A model generated the notes under the pieces. That model had not been told where the DNA came from. It worked only from the letters and a program-made list of their open reading frames with translations, and searched no databases. Both the position numbers and the translations under genes were made by a program. A stretch of 64,000 nt of DNA from Skeletonema tropicum (Eukaryota; Bacillariophyta; Thalassiosirophyceae; Thalassiosirales; Thalassiosiraceae), in the NCBI GenBank assembly GCA_037178625.1, contig CM074136.1, forward strand, positions 744,001 to 808,000, given 5' to 3'. Positions 10,454 to 20,600 of the stretch are shown here, in pieces (within the stretch, counting starts at the first letter, position 1; every line of letters begins with the position of its first letter).

Positions 10454-10848
10454 ATTTATGACTCCATTTGGAAATCAAAACAACACAACCACCACTATGG
10501 CTATGGGGGATCCTACAAAATCCCTGATCCTAGCACCTACTATACAATTTTTCGGGAGAACAGTCTGCTCTGCAAACGGCTCAGCGGGACTAGCTGACGA
10601 GCTGACATACCCATACATGCACTCTACGAGGGCAATAATGGCCCGACATCTGCGTCATCACTTGATGTTAATGATGACCAAATTTCATATTTACTTTACA
10701 GTGCAGATCGTACAACTACCTCTCAAAGAAGTAGTTCTCAGTCGACTTCAGAGTCGTCCCAACCCAACCATCCACAGATGCTTTTCTTGTTTACAATTAC
10801 AGTGATACGTAGTTTACCGTAGAGCACAGAAATAACCTTAAGACCTAC
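10454..10848 (+). mobile_element. 5'-truncated retroelement insertion carrying an RT C-terminal remnant
   Basis: Comparison with the unit upstream of member B shows about 395 bp inserted after CAACTTCTTGTAG. The first 150 bp read as IWKSKQ..SYK-PDPSTYYT and FGRT.CSANGSAGL, matching the C-terminus of the broken RT at 53.65-53.87 kb. The remainder (10600-10835) is a dispersed repeat that also occurs, with the same 3' end (CAGAAATAACCT) but different lengths, at 17.16, 32.37 and 51.36 kb. A common 3' end with variable 5' ends is the LINE signature. Confidence 0.65.
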
Positions 10849-11055
10849 ATACAACTGGCTACTTTTTCAAGCAGCAGGAAGTGTATCCCTTGTTCTTGTT
10901 CCATGCTACATGTGCTCACAAGGAATCAGATTAAACGTCATTCAGCAAGAAGTTATCATAGTCATAGTTATTCTTACCATCTGCCGCGGCACGAAGACGA
11001 AGTCTTCCCACCTCCATTGGGACCACTTGTCCATTTAGTCCTACCCATCCATCTG
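10849..11055 (-). pseudogene. Duplicated fragment of the DnaJ gene 3' end and its flank
   Basis: The stretch at about 10980-11040 on the minus strand reads DGWVGLNG-VVPMEVGRLR, the C-terminal region of the DnaJ gene at 12984-14984. The adjoining ~130 bp match the 3' flank of that gene (12832-12980). It marks the right edge of a tandem duplication unit (ANK gene plus flank plus truncated DnaJ end). No functional product is expected. Confidence 0.75.
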
Positions 11056-11088
11056 CAGGAAGTGTACCTGCAGCATGAACAATTTCAT

Positions 11089-12657
11089 TTATTCTGCACC
11101 CAACTTTCTCTTCTTTTCATTCTCAGTTGAAGAGCCAGCCGTATTGGCTTGTTGTTTTGCACTGCAGTTTAAATGAGTCTCGGGATAAGCCTTCAGGAGC
11201 CTAAAGACAATATCTGTGTATTCGATGCTCTCCCTCTCTTCCACTGCATTGCTTTCCCAAAGGAGATCGATGGGAAGCTTGTTGTGGGCATTCCTTCTTG
11301 ATACTGATACGGTGCCATACTTTTCCAGCAACATCGCAATGATTTCGTGTCTAGCACTTCGGCAAGCATAGTGGAGAGCGGTGTTTCCATCGTTATCCGC
11401 AGCTGCGAGAGTCGATGTATCCAGTCCTACCAAGTACTGAATAACATTAGCAGAATTAAGATGCTCACATGCGATATGCAATGGTAGTGCACCGCCATTG
11501 TTTGGAGACTGTAAAGCGGTAGGATTGCCTTTTACTAACAGTTTGATTGAGCCAAGCCTGACATTGTTTGGAAGAGCTGTGTGCAGTGGAAGTTGTCCAT
11601 TGCCATCAGGAGTTGTCATCAGACGGTGATCTTTGGCTTGGCGAGCGTAGACTGTCTGGCTGTTGATGAATGCTTGCACTTGATGGTGATAGCGTTGGAT
11701 ATTGGGCGCAATTCTATTGTCTTCAATCGCTTCTGGGTGCGCATCGTAAATTACCTTGATAACCTCTAGTGCAGCATCTAACTTTGAATCATCATAATCC
11801 CGCCGGCAAGCATAATGAAGCAGAGACCCTCCTTCAAACTTCTGCAGCTTCACATTAGGATCGCAATCCAACAGGTATTGCACGATTTCAATGGCACTTT
11901 CTGTATTAGCTCGCTTGGAGATGCCATTAATTACAGCGTGGATTGGATAACATCCTTCTGTTGATGCATGATTGATGGCATCGGGGTAAAGTTTGTACAA
12001 AAATTGTACTGTGGCAACAGTGTTGAAATAACATGCAAAGAAAAGAGGAAATCCGCCCGCGGCTTCGGCTATTCGCTCAGATCCAGGATACGCTTCGATC
12101 AACACACGGCAAAATTCCGGAGATTTAAACGCCAGCGCAATGTGAATTGGAAGATTGCCGTCATTATCAGCATGCCGGAGAGCTTCAGGGTACTTCTCCA
12201 TAAGCAGCTTCAATGATTGTATCGAGGCTGTTTCGTTCATGCGTTTGTTAGCACATAAGCGGTGCAGAGGCATGTACCCGTAATTGTCTACACTGCGAAG
12301 AGAGTCTGGAGCTGCATCGATGAGGAGTTGAATTATCCTCCGTGTCATACTTCTGTTGGCACATGCAAAATGGAGCGGCGACCACCCATTCTCATTAGGA
12401 ACCCTAGCAGCATAAGGAAAATATTCGATGAGACAACGAATGATTCCCTCGTCCACTCTTTCGTTACAGCATGCCCAAAGGAAGAAATAATAATTGCTGA
12501 TGAGAGCGTTGTCATTGTTTGATGTAATTATTTCATGTCGATTAATCAATTCGCGCAGACCTTCTTCTGAAAGCAAGTCGGATCCACAGTGAGTCTCTAA
12601 TTCTGACAACAGCGCTTCGGCTGTTGATTGTTTGCCATGATTGCCGTTCTCGTTCAT
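11089..12657 (-). CDS. Ankyrin-repeat protein, family 1, member B
   Basis: The product is 522 residues from the ATG at 12657 (MNENGNHG). The frame is open 18 codons further upstream but only to a GTG, and the chosen start matches MSENG in paralogues. The architecture is as in member A: LLSEEGLRELINRHEI, about seven ANK units, the QVQAFINSQTVYARQAKD linker, further units and the SVSRRNAHNKLPIDLLWES unit. A KKRKLGAE basic tail may act as a nuclear signal. No enzymatic motif is seen. It is the closest tandem copy of member A; both units carry the DnaJ 3' flank on their upstream side. Confidence 0.88.
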   Translation of the reverse strand: MNENGNHGKQSTAEALLSELETHCGSDLLSEEGLRELINRHEIITSNNDNALISNYYFFLWACCNERVDEGIIRCLIEYFPYAARVPNENGWSPLHFACANRSMTRRIIQLLIDAAPDSLRSVDNYGYMPLHRLCANKRMNETASIQSLKLLMEKYPEALRHADNDGNLPIHIALAFKSPEFCRVLIEAYPGSERIAEAAGGFPLFFACYFNTVATVQFLYKLYPDAINHASTEGCYPIHAVINGISKRANTESAIEIVQYLLDCDPNVKLQKFEGGSLLHYACRRDYDDSKLDAALEVIKVIYDAHPEAIEDNRIAPNIQRYHHQVQAFINSQTVYARQAKDHRLMTTPDGNGQLPLHTALPNNVRLGSIKLLVKGNPTALQSPNNGGALPLHIACEHLNSANVIQYLVGLDTSTLAAADNDGNTALHYACRSARHEIIAMLLEKYGTVSVSRRNAHNKLPIDLLWESNAVEERESIEYTDIVFRLLKAYPETHLNCSAKQQANTAGSSTENEKKRKLGAE

Positions 12658-12983
12658 CGTTAGTGCGTTTCGATGGCAAGTGGTGGTTATCACTGTTGAG
12701 GCTGAAGCCACCCAACGACAGCATTTTTTCTCATTTTAAATCGAAAATCTAGTTGCTTTCTCGCATCGTTTTGTTGCATCGAATATTTTTATTTTCCATT
12801 CTCTAAGATCGAAGATACAACAACTTCTTGTAGCTACAACTGGCTATTCAAGCAGCAGGTAGGGCGTGTATCATCCCGGCTCAAGCTCTAAATGTGTAAG
12901 CCAACTTTCCGCATGTGCATATGCTCACAAGGATTCAGAATAAACGTCATTCAGCAAGGAGTTGTTATCATGGTCATGGTTAT
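12658..12983. promoter_or_regulatory. Spacer between ANK member B and the DnaJ gene
   Basis: This 326-bp stretch is the upstream region of member B and the downstream region of the DnaJ gene. It contains the uninterrupted version of the sequence that is split by the retroelement at 10454-10848. No further gene is seen. Confidence 0.5.
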
Positions 12984-14984
12984 CTACTTGTTCTTCCTCC
13001 AAGACGTGCCTTCCTTACTGCATCGTACCATTATATCTCCAACCAAAACCATAGCTGCCGCGGCACGAAGTCTTCCCACCTCCATTGGGACAACTCGTCC
13101 ATTTAGTCCTACCCATCCATCTGCTTCTGAGTGTCGTCTAGTATGTCGATGATGATGATGTTGCTGCTGTCTATGGTGATGCCTGTGTTGATGATGATGA
13201 TAATGTCCATGCTCATCATGATGCGATGGAGGAGGAGGAGGTGGAGGCGGAGGACGTGACTGATAATGCTGCCAATCCTCTTGATACGGAGATTGTTCCG
13301 ATGGACAAAATGCATACCACCCTCCTTCACTTCCACCACTTCTACCACCATCGATGGCAGGAATGGGAGGAGTAGGCGCCAAGATCCACCGACAAGCCTC
13401 CCTCACAGTCTTATCTAATTCAATCTTGGTAACCTTCCACAATGCCTCCATTTGATGCAATGATAATAGTGCCGTATATGCTTTTTGATTTTGAATGTGT
13501 TGTAATTCGTACTCAATTTCGTCGTCATCGTCTTCACTTTCACTGAACATTGTCGTATCTTCAGAGTCGATATGAATGTCTGAGAAGGAGCCAATATCAA
13601 ATTCTTCCTCATCTTCATTGTCGGACAATGAACCAATATTGGATGAAAATACATGATGATGATTTGACCCATTTCCATTGTCATTTCCACTCTGTATCCT
13701 CTTCAACCTCTCCTCTTCCTCCTCACGCATCCTCTTCTTCTTCTTTCGTCGTCGTTCCTCCTTCTGTCGTAATTGTTCCTCTTTTAACTTTTTCAACTTT
13801 TGTTCCATCAATACCAATTTACCACTAGCATAGGCTGCCGATGCATAATGTTTGGTATTCCTCCATGAATCTTGGAGTATATCGTCCACTCGACTGTTGT
13901 TTTGTCCATTATTACTTCTCGACGAACGATGATGATGATGATTACGATTACGTCCACCATACGACGATCTTCCATAATACCGTTTTTGACGACGATACTT
14001 CTCCTTCTCCTCCCTCATCTGACGTAACACCCTCCACCCCTCGACCTTGTACGCACGTCCGACACATCGTAATATCTGTGCACCCAATGGACTCTTTTTT
14101 AATAGATTCATTTCCGAATGGATTTGTGTCGAGAAATTTTCTTGGGAGATTGTCCCCTCGACTAGGGGACGGAGTGTTTCGGTGATTGTTGTGGTGAGTG
14201 TGTGTATTCGTTGTTGGTGTGATGATGAGGGATGTTGTTGTTGGTGGTGGTGTTGTTGTTGATGAGTGTGGTGATAGCCCATTAATTCGAGCAGACGAAT
14301 TTGTTCAACTGTAGCACCGCCATCATTCATTATACCACCACCACCATTATTCATTGAAGAAGAAGCAGTAGCAGTACCTGATTGTGATGCACGACCAGTC
14401 AGTAATTGCACAGCAGCATCCGTACCACCAATGAGTCCATATTTATGATATAATAATCGGTTGTGATCATCGCTTAGGATTTCGTAGGCGTGTTGTATTT
14501 TTTGTAGTTGGTTGCGTGCATATTCTTCTTCGTCTTCGACTTCATTGCGACTGTCAATATCGTTACTACAAGTTTGTGGTTCATTTCTTATTCGTTGATC
14601 ATCGCTTTGGGGAGGCGGCGGCGGTGGCGGTGGAACAGCTGTGCTCACATCACTTTTAGTTGCCTGCCCTTCTTTCTCCTTCCGTCGTCGTCGTCTCAGC
14701 GCCACCTTATCCGGATGCCACTGCAAGCTCTTCCTCCTCCAACTCTTTTGTATCTCCGCCACTGTCGCATTCGGCCTCACATTCAAAATGTCGTAGAGGG
14801 AGGTGTCGTGTGGTCGACGGTTGGTGTAGATGGTTCGATGATGCTGGAGGAGGAGCGAGGAGGTGGTGGCGGGACTGGAGCTGCTGCTGTGTTTGTTGAA
14901 AAAGAAGGGGACGGCGATTACTGCTACTATTGTTGAGCAGTAGATGATGGATATGAGGATGATCGATAGTCGGTAGTGCTTCAT
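12984..14984 (-). CDS. DnaJ (Hsp40) protein with N-terminal signal peptide and DnaJ-X-like region
   Basis: This is a 666-residue Hsp70 co-chaperone candidate. Residues 1-25 form a hydrophobic signal or membrane anchor. The J domain starts near residue 60 (TSLYDILNVRPNATVAEI) and contains WHPDKV. It is interrupted by about 60 residues of basic, Pro-rich and acidic sequence before resuming at QLQKIQHAYEILSDDHNRLLYHKYG. The middle (roughly 260-400 plus ALLSLHQMEALWKVTKIELDKT) resembles the DnaJ-X domain of Caj1/Djp1-type proteins. Long Arg/Lys coiled-coil, acidic and Pro/His-rich tracts follow. The J domain should stimulate Hsp70 ATPase, probably at or in the ER (inferred from the leader). The His-rich C-terminal tail is unusual. 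Part of its 3' end is duplicated at 10.98-11.04 kb. Confidence 0.85.
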   Translation of the reverse strand: MKHYRLSIILISIIYCSTIVAVIAVPFFFNKHSSSSSPATTSSLLLQHHRTIYTNRRPHDTSLYDILNVRPNATVAEIQKSWRRKSLQWHPDKVALRRRRRKEKEGQATKSDVSTAVPPPPPPPPQSDDQRIRNEPQTCSNDIDSRNEVEDEEEYARNQLQKIQHAYEILSDDHNRLLYHKYGLIGGTDAAVQLLTGRASQSGTATASSSMNNGGGGIMNDGGATVEQIRLLELMGYHHTHQQQHHHQQQHPSSSHQQRIHTLTTTITETLRPLVEGTISQENFSTQIHSEMNLLKKSPLGAQILRCVGRAYKVEGWRVLRQMREEKEKYRRQKRYYGRSSYGGRNRNHHHHRSSRSNNGQNNSRVDDILQDSWRNTKHYASAAYASGKLVLMEQKLKKLKEEQLRQKEERRRKKKKRMREEEEERLKRIQSGNDNGNGSNHHHVFSSNIGSLSDNEDEEEFDIGSFSDIHIDSEDTTMFSESEDDDDEIEYELQHIQNQKAYTALLSLHQMEALWKVTKIELDKTVREACRWILAPTPPIPAIDGGRSGGSEGGWYAFCPSEQSPYQEDWQHYQSRPPPPPPPPPSHHDEHGHYHHHQHRHHHRQQQHHHHRHTRRHSEADGWVGLNGRVVPMEVGRLRAAAAMVLVGDIMVRCSKEGTSWRKNK

Positions 14985-15370
14985 TGAGAGTCATTGAGGA
15001 TAATAGAGGCAGGATGCATGACATGTGCAGGATGCATGACATGTGCATTATTCACTGTCATTTTGATTTGATTTGATTTGAATTTGATTCAAAAATGGAT
15101 CAATGTGTCGGGGTAGCGTTTAATAGTTTCACTCTGTGATTCGATGGGGTATTCGTTTCTAACAAATTGACATTTGATAACTAAGCAATGATTTTAAAGG
15201 GGGTTACTTAGCTCACTTCTGATTTATTCGAGAGGGTTGCACTTCACTACAACTGAACAAAGCCAGCGAACATACAGAGAAATGTGAAGGTGAAGAGATG
15301 CATCATCTATCATGCTACGAAAACAATAACTGCAGAATATTAAATCATCTGAGACAAGAGAGTATCCACG
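14985..15370. other. Divergent intergenic region (DnaJ and ANK member C)
   Basis: Both flanking genes point away from this 386-bp stretch, so it should hold two promoters. A direct repeat AGGATGCATGACATGTGC occurs twice (about 15010-15046), followed by a short GATTT-rich run. No transcription element can be named with confidence. Confidence 0.5.
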
Positions 15371-16945
15371 ATGAGCGACACTGGCAATATTGGCAGACAA
15401 GCATCCGACCCGTTTTCAAGAGAATTAGTAACTCTCTGTGAATCCGACTTGCTTTCAGAAGATGGCCTGCGTGAATTATTTGAGCGACATGGATTGACAT
15501 CCGAAAATAATAATAATACTCTCGTCAGCGATTATGGATTCTTCTTTGAAGCATGCAATAACGAGAAAGTCAGCGAGGGAATAATTCGATGCCTTCTCGA
15601 ATATTTTCCTGATGCTGTTAGGGCTACTGATGGGGGGTTTTCGCCACTTCACGCTGCATGCTTCAACAAAAGTACGATACGGGGGGTAATTGAACTCCTC
15701 ATTGATGCAGCTCCCGACAGTCTTCGCAGTGTAGACAATCACGGTCACATGCCTCTACACAGCTTGTGTATGAGTAAGAGCATGAACGAAACAGCATTAG
15801 TGGAAATTGCAGAGCTGCTCATCGAGAAGTACTCTGAAGCAGTCCGGCATAAAACAAACGCAGGCAATCTTCCGATCCATATTGCTACGCAGAAAAAATC
15901 TCCTCAGTTTTGCCAGGTGTTGATTGAAGCATATCCTGGATCCGAGCGAATAATAAGCGATGACGAGGGTTGGCTGCCTCTCCATTTTGCATGTTATTAC
16001 CATAATGTTGCCACAATCGAATTCTTGTGCAAACTCTGCCCCGATACCATCAATCATGCGACAGCACTTGGATTATACCCGATTCACTTAGCGATTGCAG
16101 GCCTGCGATCGAACTCGGAAGGTGCCATTGAAACTGTGCAATATCTGCTCGATTGTGATTCCGATGTGATATTTCAGAAGTGGCAAAGGATAATGTCTCT
16201 GCTTCACTTTGCTTGTCGGGTTGGGTATAATGATGCAAACATCGATGCTGCACTTGATATTGTCAAGACAATTTACGATGCACATCCAGAAGAGATCGAA
16301 GTTGAAAGAATTACGTTAAACATTCAACGTTGGCATCAACAAGTACAGGCATTTATCAATAGCGAGATGGTATATGCTCGTCAAGCCAAAGATCGAAGTC
16401 TCATGAATACACCTGATGACAATGGACAACTCCCACTGCATACAGCACTCCAGAACAACGTCAGGCTTGGTTCAATTAAGCTGCTCGTGAAAGGCAACCC
16501 TTCTGCGATTAGAAGTATCGATGATAGCGGTGCATTGCCTTCGCACATTGCATGTCAGCATCATGAATCTGCTAGCGTCGTGGGGTACATGATTAGCCTA
16601 GCAAATATCACACTTGATACAATTCATAGACAAGGGAATACCACCCTCCATTATGCATGCCGCGGAGCAAAGTATGACACCATATCGCTTCTACTTGAGA
16701 AGTATGATGCTGTTTCGGTATCGAAACGAAATGCGCAAAAGAAGCTTCCCATTGACCTTCTTTGGGAGAGCAATGCAGTGGAGGATAGAGATAGCGTAGA
16801 ATACATCGAGAGCGTTTTTCGGCTTCTGAAGGCATATCCAGAGACTGTGATGAATGTTTGCACAGAGGTTCAATCAGCTTCGGATGCTTACTTGGTCCAA
16901 AGTCACAGCGGAAATGGAAAGAAGAGAAAGCTTGGAAATGAATAG
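15371..16945 (+). CDS. Ankyrin-repeat protein, family 1, member C
   Basis: This 524-residue protein starts at the ATG of MSDTGNIGR. It has the family layout: LLSEDGLRELFERHGL, seven ANK units to about residue 305, then the linker QVQAFINSEMVYARQAKD. Three further units follow, and the signature SVSKRNAQKKLPIDLLWES. The basic end GKKRKLGNE resembles a nuclear signal and is nearly the same as the end of the disrupted member at 38.2 kb. No catalytic motif was found, so the likely role is protein binding (ANK fold knowledge); partners are unknown. It is the only intact family-1 member on the plus strand. Confidence 0.88.
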   Translation: MSDTGNIGRQASDPFSRELVTLCESDLLSEDGLRELFERHGLTSENNNNTLVSDYGFFFEACNNEKVSEGIIRCLLEYFPDAVRATDGGFSPLHAACFNKSTIRGVIELLIDAAPDSLRSVDNHGHMPLHSLCMSKSMNETALVEIAELLIEKYSEAVRHKTNAGNLPIHIATQKKSPQFCQVLIEAYPGSERIISDDEGWLPLHFACYYHNVATIEFLCKLCPDTINHATALGLYPIHLAIAGLRSNSEGAIETVQYLLDCDSDVIFQKWQRIMSLLHFACRVGYNDANIDAALDIVKTIYDAHPEEIEVERITLNIQRWHQQVQAFINSEMVYARQAKDRSLMNTPDDNGQLPLHTALQNNVRLGSIKLLVKGNPSAIRSIDDSGALPSHIACQHHESASVVGYMISLANITLDTIHRQGNTTLHYACRGAKYDTISLLLEKYDAVSVSKRNAQKKLPIDLLWESNAVEDRDSVEYIESVFRLLKAYPETVMNVCTEVQSASDAYLVQSHSGNGKKRKLGNE

Positions 16946-17029
16946 TTGTGTGACAGAATAGATTTATCCGTACTCACATAACACTGTCCACTGAAAAATA
17001 ATCGTGTTCACTAGCTTCAGTTCATTTGT

Positions 17030-17072
17030 CTCTGAGATCAGGGACTCTGTGCTGCTGCTCTTTGACATGGTG
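17030..17072 (-). pseudogene. Remnant of the first codons of the AAA/PknK-like gene
   Basis: The minus strand here reads MSKSSSTES-LISE, the start of the protein encoded from 21841, with a small deletion. Only about 40 bp are recognisable. It lies beyond the 3' end of the intact gene in the same orientation, as expected for the stub of a deleted tandem copy. Confidence 0.65.
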
Positions 17073-17154
17073 AATTAGTGATTTCTTCACAGGTAGATTG
17101 TTGATGTTGTGTCACGTCAGGCCACAGGAGGGCAGCTGCATTCGATGGTGTGTG

Positions 17155-17380
17155 GGGGGCTTTAGGTTATTTTTGTACGCACGTTAGCTACGTGGTACTG
17201 CTAGTATCTACATAAAAAACATCTGTGGATGGTTGAGACGGCCACTCTGGGGACGGCTGAGAAAGCCTACTTCTTTGAGAGGTTGTTCTGTTTTCATCTG
17301 AACTGTAAAGCAAATCTGAGACTTGGTCCAATCGGCCCATTGTTGTTCTCCTCATAAAGTGCATGTATGATTCTTACCGC
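17155..17380 (-). repeat. Dispersed repeat, 3' end of a truncated LINE (copy 2)
   Basis: This ~225-bp stretch aligns by eye with 51359-51600 on the same strand, and with 10600-10848 and 32369-32480 on the opposite strand. Shared blocks are GGTTATTT, the CTACGT..TACTG region and ACATCTGTGGATGGTTGAGA. The common boundary is the CTTTAGGTTATTT side, which is the 3' end in element sense. Confidence 0.6.
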
Positions 17381-17693
17381 AACTTCTTAGGCTCTTCTTT
17401 CGAGTGTCTTTTAGATAGTGCCAGTTTACAATACCTTTTTCTTTACCTGTAGTATTGAGTATTGTGCATCAAGCGTACATGGTGGGACGGAAGATGAGAT
17501 ACAATATGAGGAGGTTGTTGAGGAAGGGCAAGTAAGAATGGCGGGTCATAGAAAACAGATATTATTTATTACAGAATTAGTGTGTGGTGCAGACAATTGT
17601 ATTTATGAAGGTGAAGGTAACTAGCAGGAGTTCAAGTTCAACCTGCCAGCTATCTCTAGCCATCGATTTATCCAGAAGAGTCTAGCTCAATCT
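17381..17693. other. Intergenic, no gene recognised
   Basis: A 68-codon frame at 17418-17624 has no recognisable domain. This is probably the 3' flank of the minus-strand ATPase gene. Confidence 0.4.
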
Positions 17694-20600
17694 CTACATC
17701 ATCTCTGGCTCTGGGTCTGAGACAACCTCAAGGCTGTTATGGTGCAGAGACAAAGCTGGACCAGAGCCAGAGCCATCATCATGGGCAATTGTTGGACTTT
17801 GAAGAGCACGTTCTCTCATGAAACCCTCAACGAACCTGAACAAACTGTCGCATTTCCCATATGCTCCCTTAGAGTAGATCAGTTGAGTATCAAACCAAGA
17901 CAATCTATTAGCAACAGATTACATGTATATCGCAATTAAGAGGGATCAACTTTTCTACTTACCCACTCTTGATACCTTTCATGTGCATGCAAAAAGTATT
18001 CCACACATTTGCCCATCTCTCCCAGCTCTAAATAGAAGTAACCTGCCAGCTCGTAAGTCAAGGCTTCTTCGTGAACAAACTGAGGAGAAACAGCAACGCA
18101 AATCAGAACGGATTTCGAATGGTAATGATATGAATCAAAATCTGTTCTGCGTCATCTTACCTTGTGATCTTTGGCAGAGGATATGGCTTTATCGTAATAC
18201 GATTTAGCTGCATCAAAATCATTGTTGCAGAATGACTCCTCTGCTTCCAACAGATACCACTTATTCTCGAATGACCACTGGGAAGATTTGGCCCATCTCT
18301 TCAATGCTAATTTGCTTCTTTTGCCCCGATCAAGCCATTGTTGTCCCTCTCTCGACTTTCTAGCCACCCAGAAGGAGATGAGACCTATGTAGAATGCATG
18401 AAAAGCATGTAGGAGGAACAAATTCGCCCACGTATTGACAATGCAATCCAAGTATTTCTCCGTGTAATGTTTCGAATCATCGTATAATCGGAACATGAAG
18501 CTAATGAATGCTTTCTGAAAATAGTGACTGGTCATGACGCTATTGTTTGTTGCAAGAATGTTCTCTCCCTCGGCAGAATCATACTTCGGCTTTTCATCTG
18601 TACCAATCAACTTAAACACTGAACGCTGGACGCACTGAAGTTGTACCATGAATATCAACATCTTTCTTTCGTGCATGAAGTTTTCCGATTCAGAGATTTT
18701 TTCCCGCGTGGTGTGCAAGTTCATACCAGCAAGGAGAATGTTGGCGCAATAGCAAATAATATTGGTTGCGGCTTGTAAGATATCACCAGATGCCATTGCG
18801 GCATCGTGTCCCTCATAATGATATTCCAACGTCGCTTGAAGCGGCTCGACGTATGCTCTGACTTGTGTACCAAAGCAAATTACCTCGCCAGCACTTTCCC
18901 TTGATCCCACTTTGTCTGTCAGTGAACGTGCAAGCTTGACATAGCGGTAACCCTCGCTAATATTTCCGAGTTTGGCCATATACGAGCCAAGGTGCACAAA
19001 CCCTATCGGAGAGACAGGGCTCATGCCGTGCAATAGTGAAAGCTTAATAATTTGTTGCATCACATGTGGAGCTGATTCGGGCATAATTTGAGTCATCCCT
19101 AGCTCCATTTTTTCTAAGAACTTCATTGCCATGATCATAGTTGGATCTGTCATTCGTTTGGTATTCAATATTTCCTCATCGGTGTAGCCCGACAGTAGGT
19201 CTTTCGCCTCGTTTACACAAGCCTCCATACTCGATTTATTACCTCGCAGTTCAATACCCAGATGAGCCAAAATGTCCAGTCCTTTTTCAATTGATTCAGG
19301 TAGTTTGGATGATGAGGCTAATGAGCATGTAACAGAGTACATAACTTTCAGCTTATCCTCGTACGATCGCCCATATGTTGTCACTTGCTCATGAAGAAGT
19401 TTCAAGCTGATAATGTTCCTATTGGTAAGAGCACACTCCGCTGCCAAGTCAAACAACTCTAAACTCAATGTGTAGTGCTCCTCCCAGTGCTTCTTACGTA
19501 GAAACGATATCCCGGCATCAAAATATGAGTACGCTGCTACAAAATCTGACATCTCCATTGACTTCTTGCCAGCCCTCAAATTAAGATCAGCGATAATGGC
19601 ATACTGACTTTTTTCTTGAACAGCTTCGGGACCTGCTAAATTGAGTTGATTCGCAGCTGTTAACAGAATGCTGTCGTCTTCCTCACTAAATGCCAAAGGT
19701 GCAAGAGCGATACCATAAGTAAAGTGATAACGGCCTTGTTCAACGATATTCATCATGTTATATGCCGCTTCTTGGATGCGATCATGGCTGAAACAATACT
19801 CATCGTCGATCTTATCGAGCAATCCTTCAGCGACAGCTGTATCAAGACTATCAAGTAATTTTCTGTCAAGCGCCTTATCGAGTATTTTGATGAAAGCAGT
19901 CTCTGCCGTTGCACCAAAACACGACAGAACGCATATGCTCGCTTTTACATCTTCAGATAGAGCTTCGATAGAATTAGTTATGAACATGGCAACATCTTCA
20001 GGCAACTTCTGACTTTGGATCTTCTCTTTGTCCCATTCCCACCGTCGCCGCTTCAAGTTTGGACGCAGGAGACCATCTTTGCTCAGCGAAAGCATCAGTC
20101 GCGAGACGAAGAGAGGATTCCCCTTTGTTTTGTGGTAGATAATACTCGACAGAGACCGAGTCACACGAGGTGATAAACACAAAGTCTCCGAGACCATTAA
20201 GTTCAGCGTCTCTTCCTCAAAGCATCTCAATCTCAAGCTCGTATATTTGACACCCAGAAGTTTGGCGTGACAAAAAACACTCCAAAGAGGATGCTTCTCG
20301 TCAATTCCTCCTTCGCGGCAGCACCCCAAGAAGAAAAACCGATTGCCTATTTTTGCTGACAAAGATGACGAAATATCGGGAGTAAACAACAGTTGATTGA
20401 CTGCGTCAATGGATGCAGTGTCCGCCCACTGCAAGTCATCGAGAAACAAAACCACGGGAGCAGCATATGAACTGGATATCACTTCCACAAACTGACATAG
20501 AAGATGTTGCAGCCGCTCTTGGAGGTTGGCACAAACTTGATCGTGACTAAAATCAACCATAATACGAGGACCAAGAATGATTGCCAAATTGGGCATTATC

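Noticed and set aside
8734..17000. Bacterial or symbiont origin of the ankyrin genes
   Set aside because: Base composition, flanking spliced genes and family style are eukaryotic; no ribosome-binding sites or operons are present.
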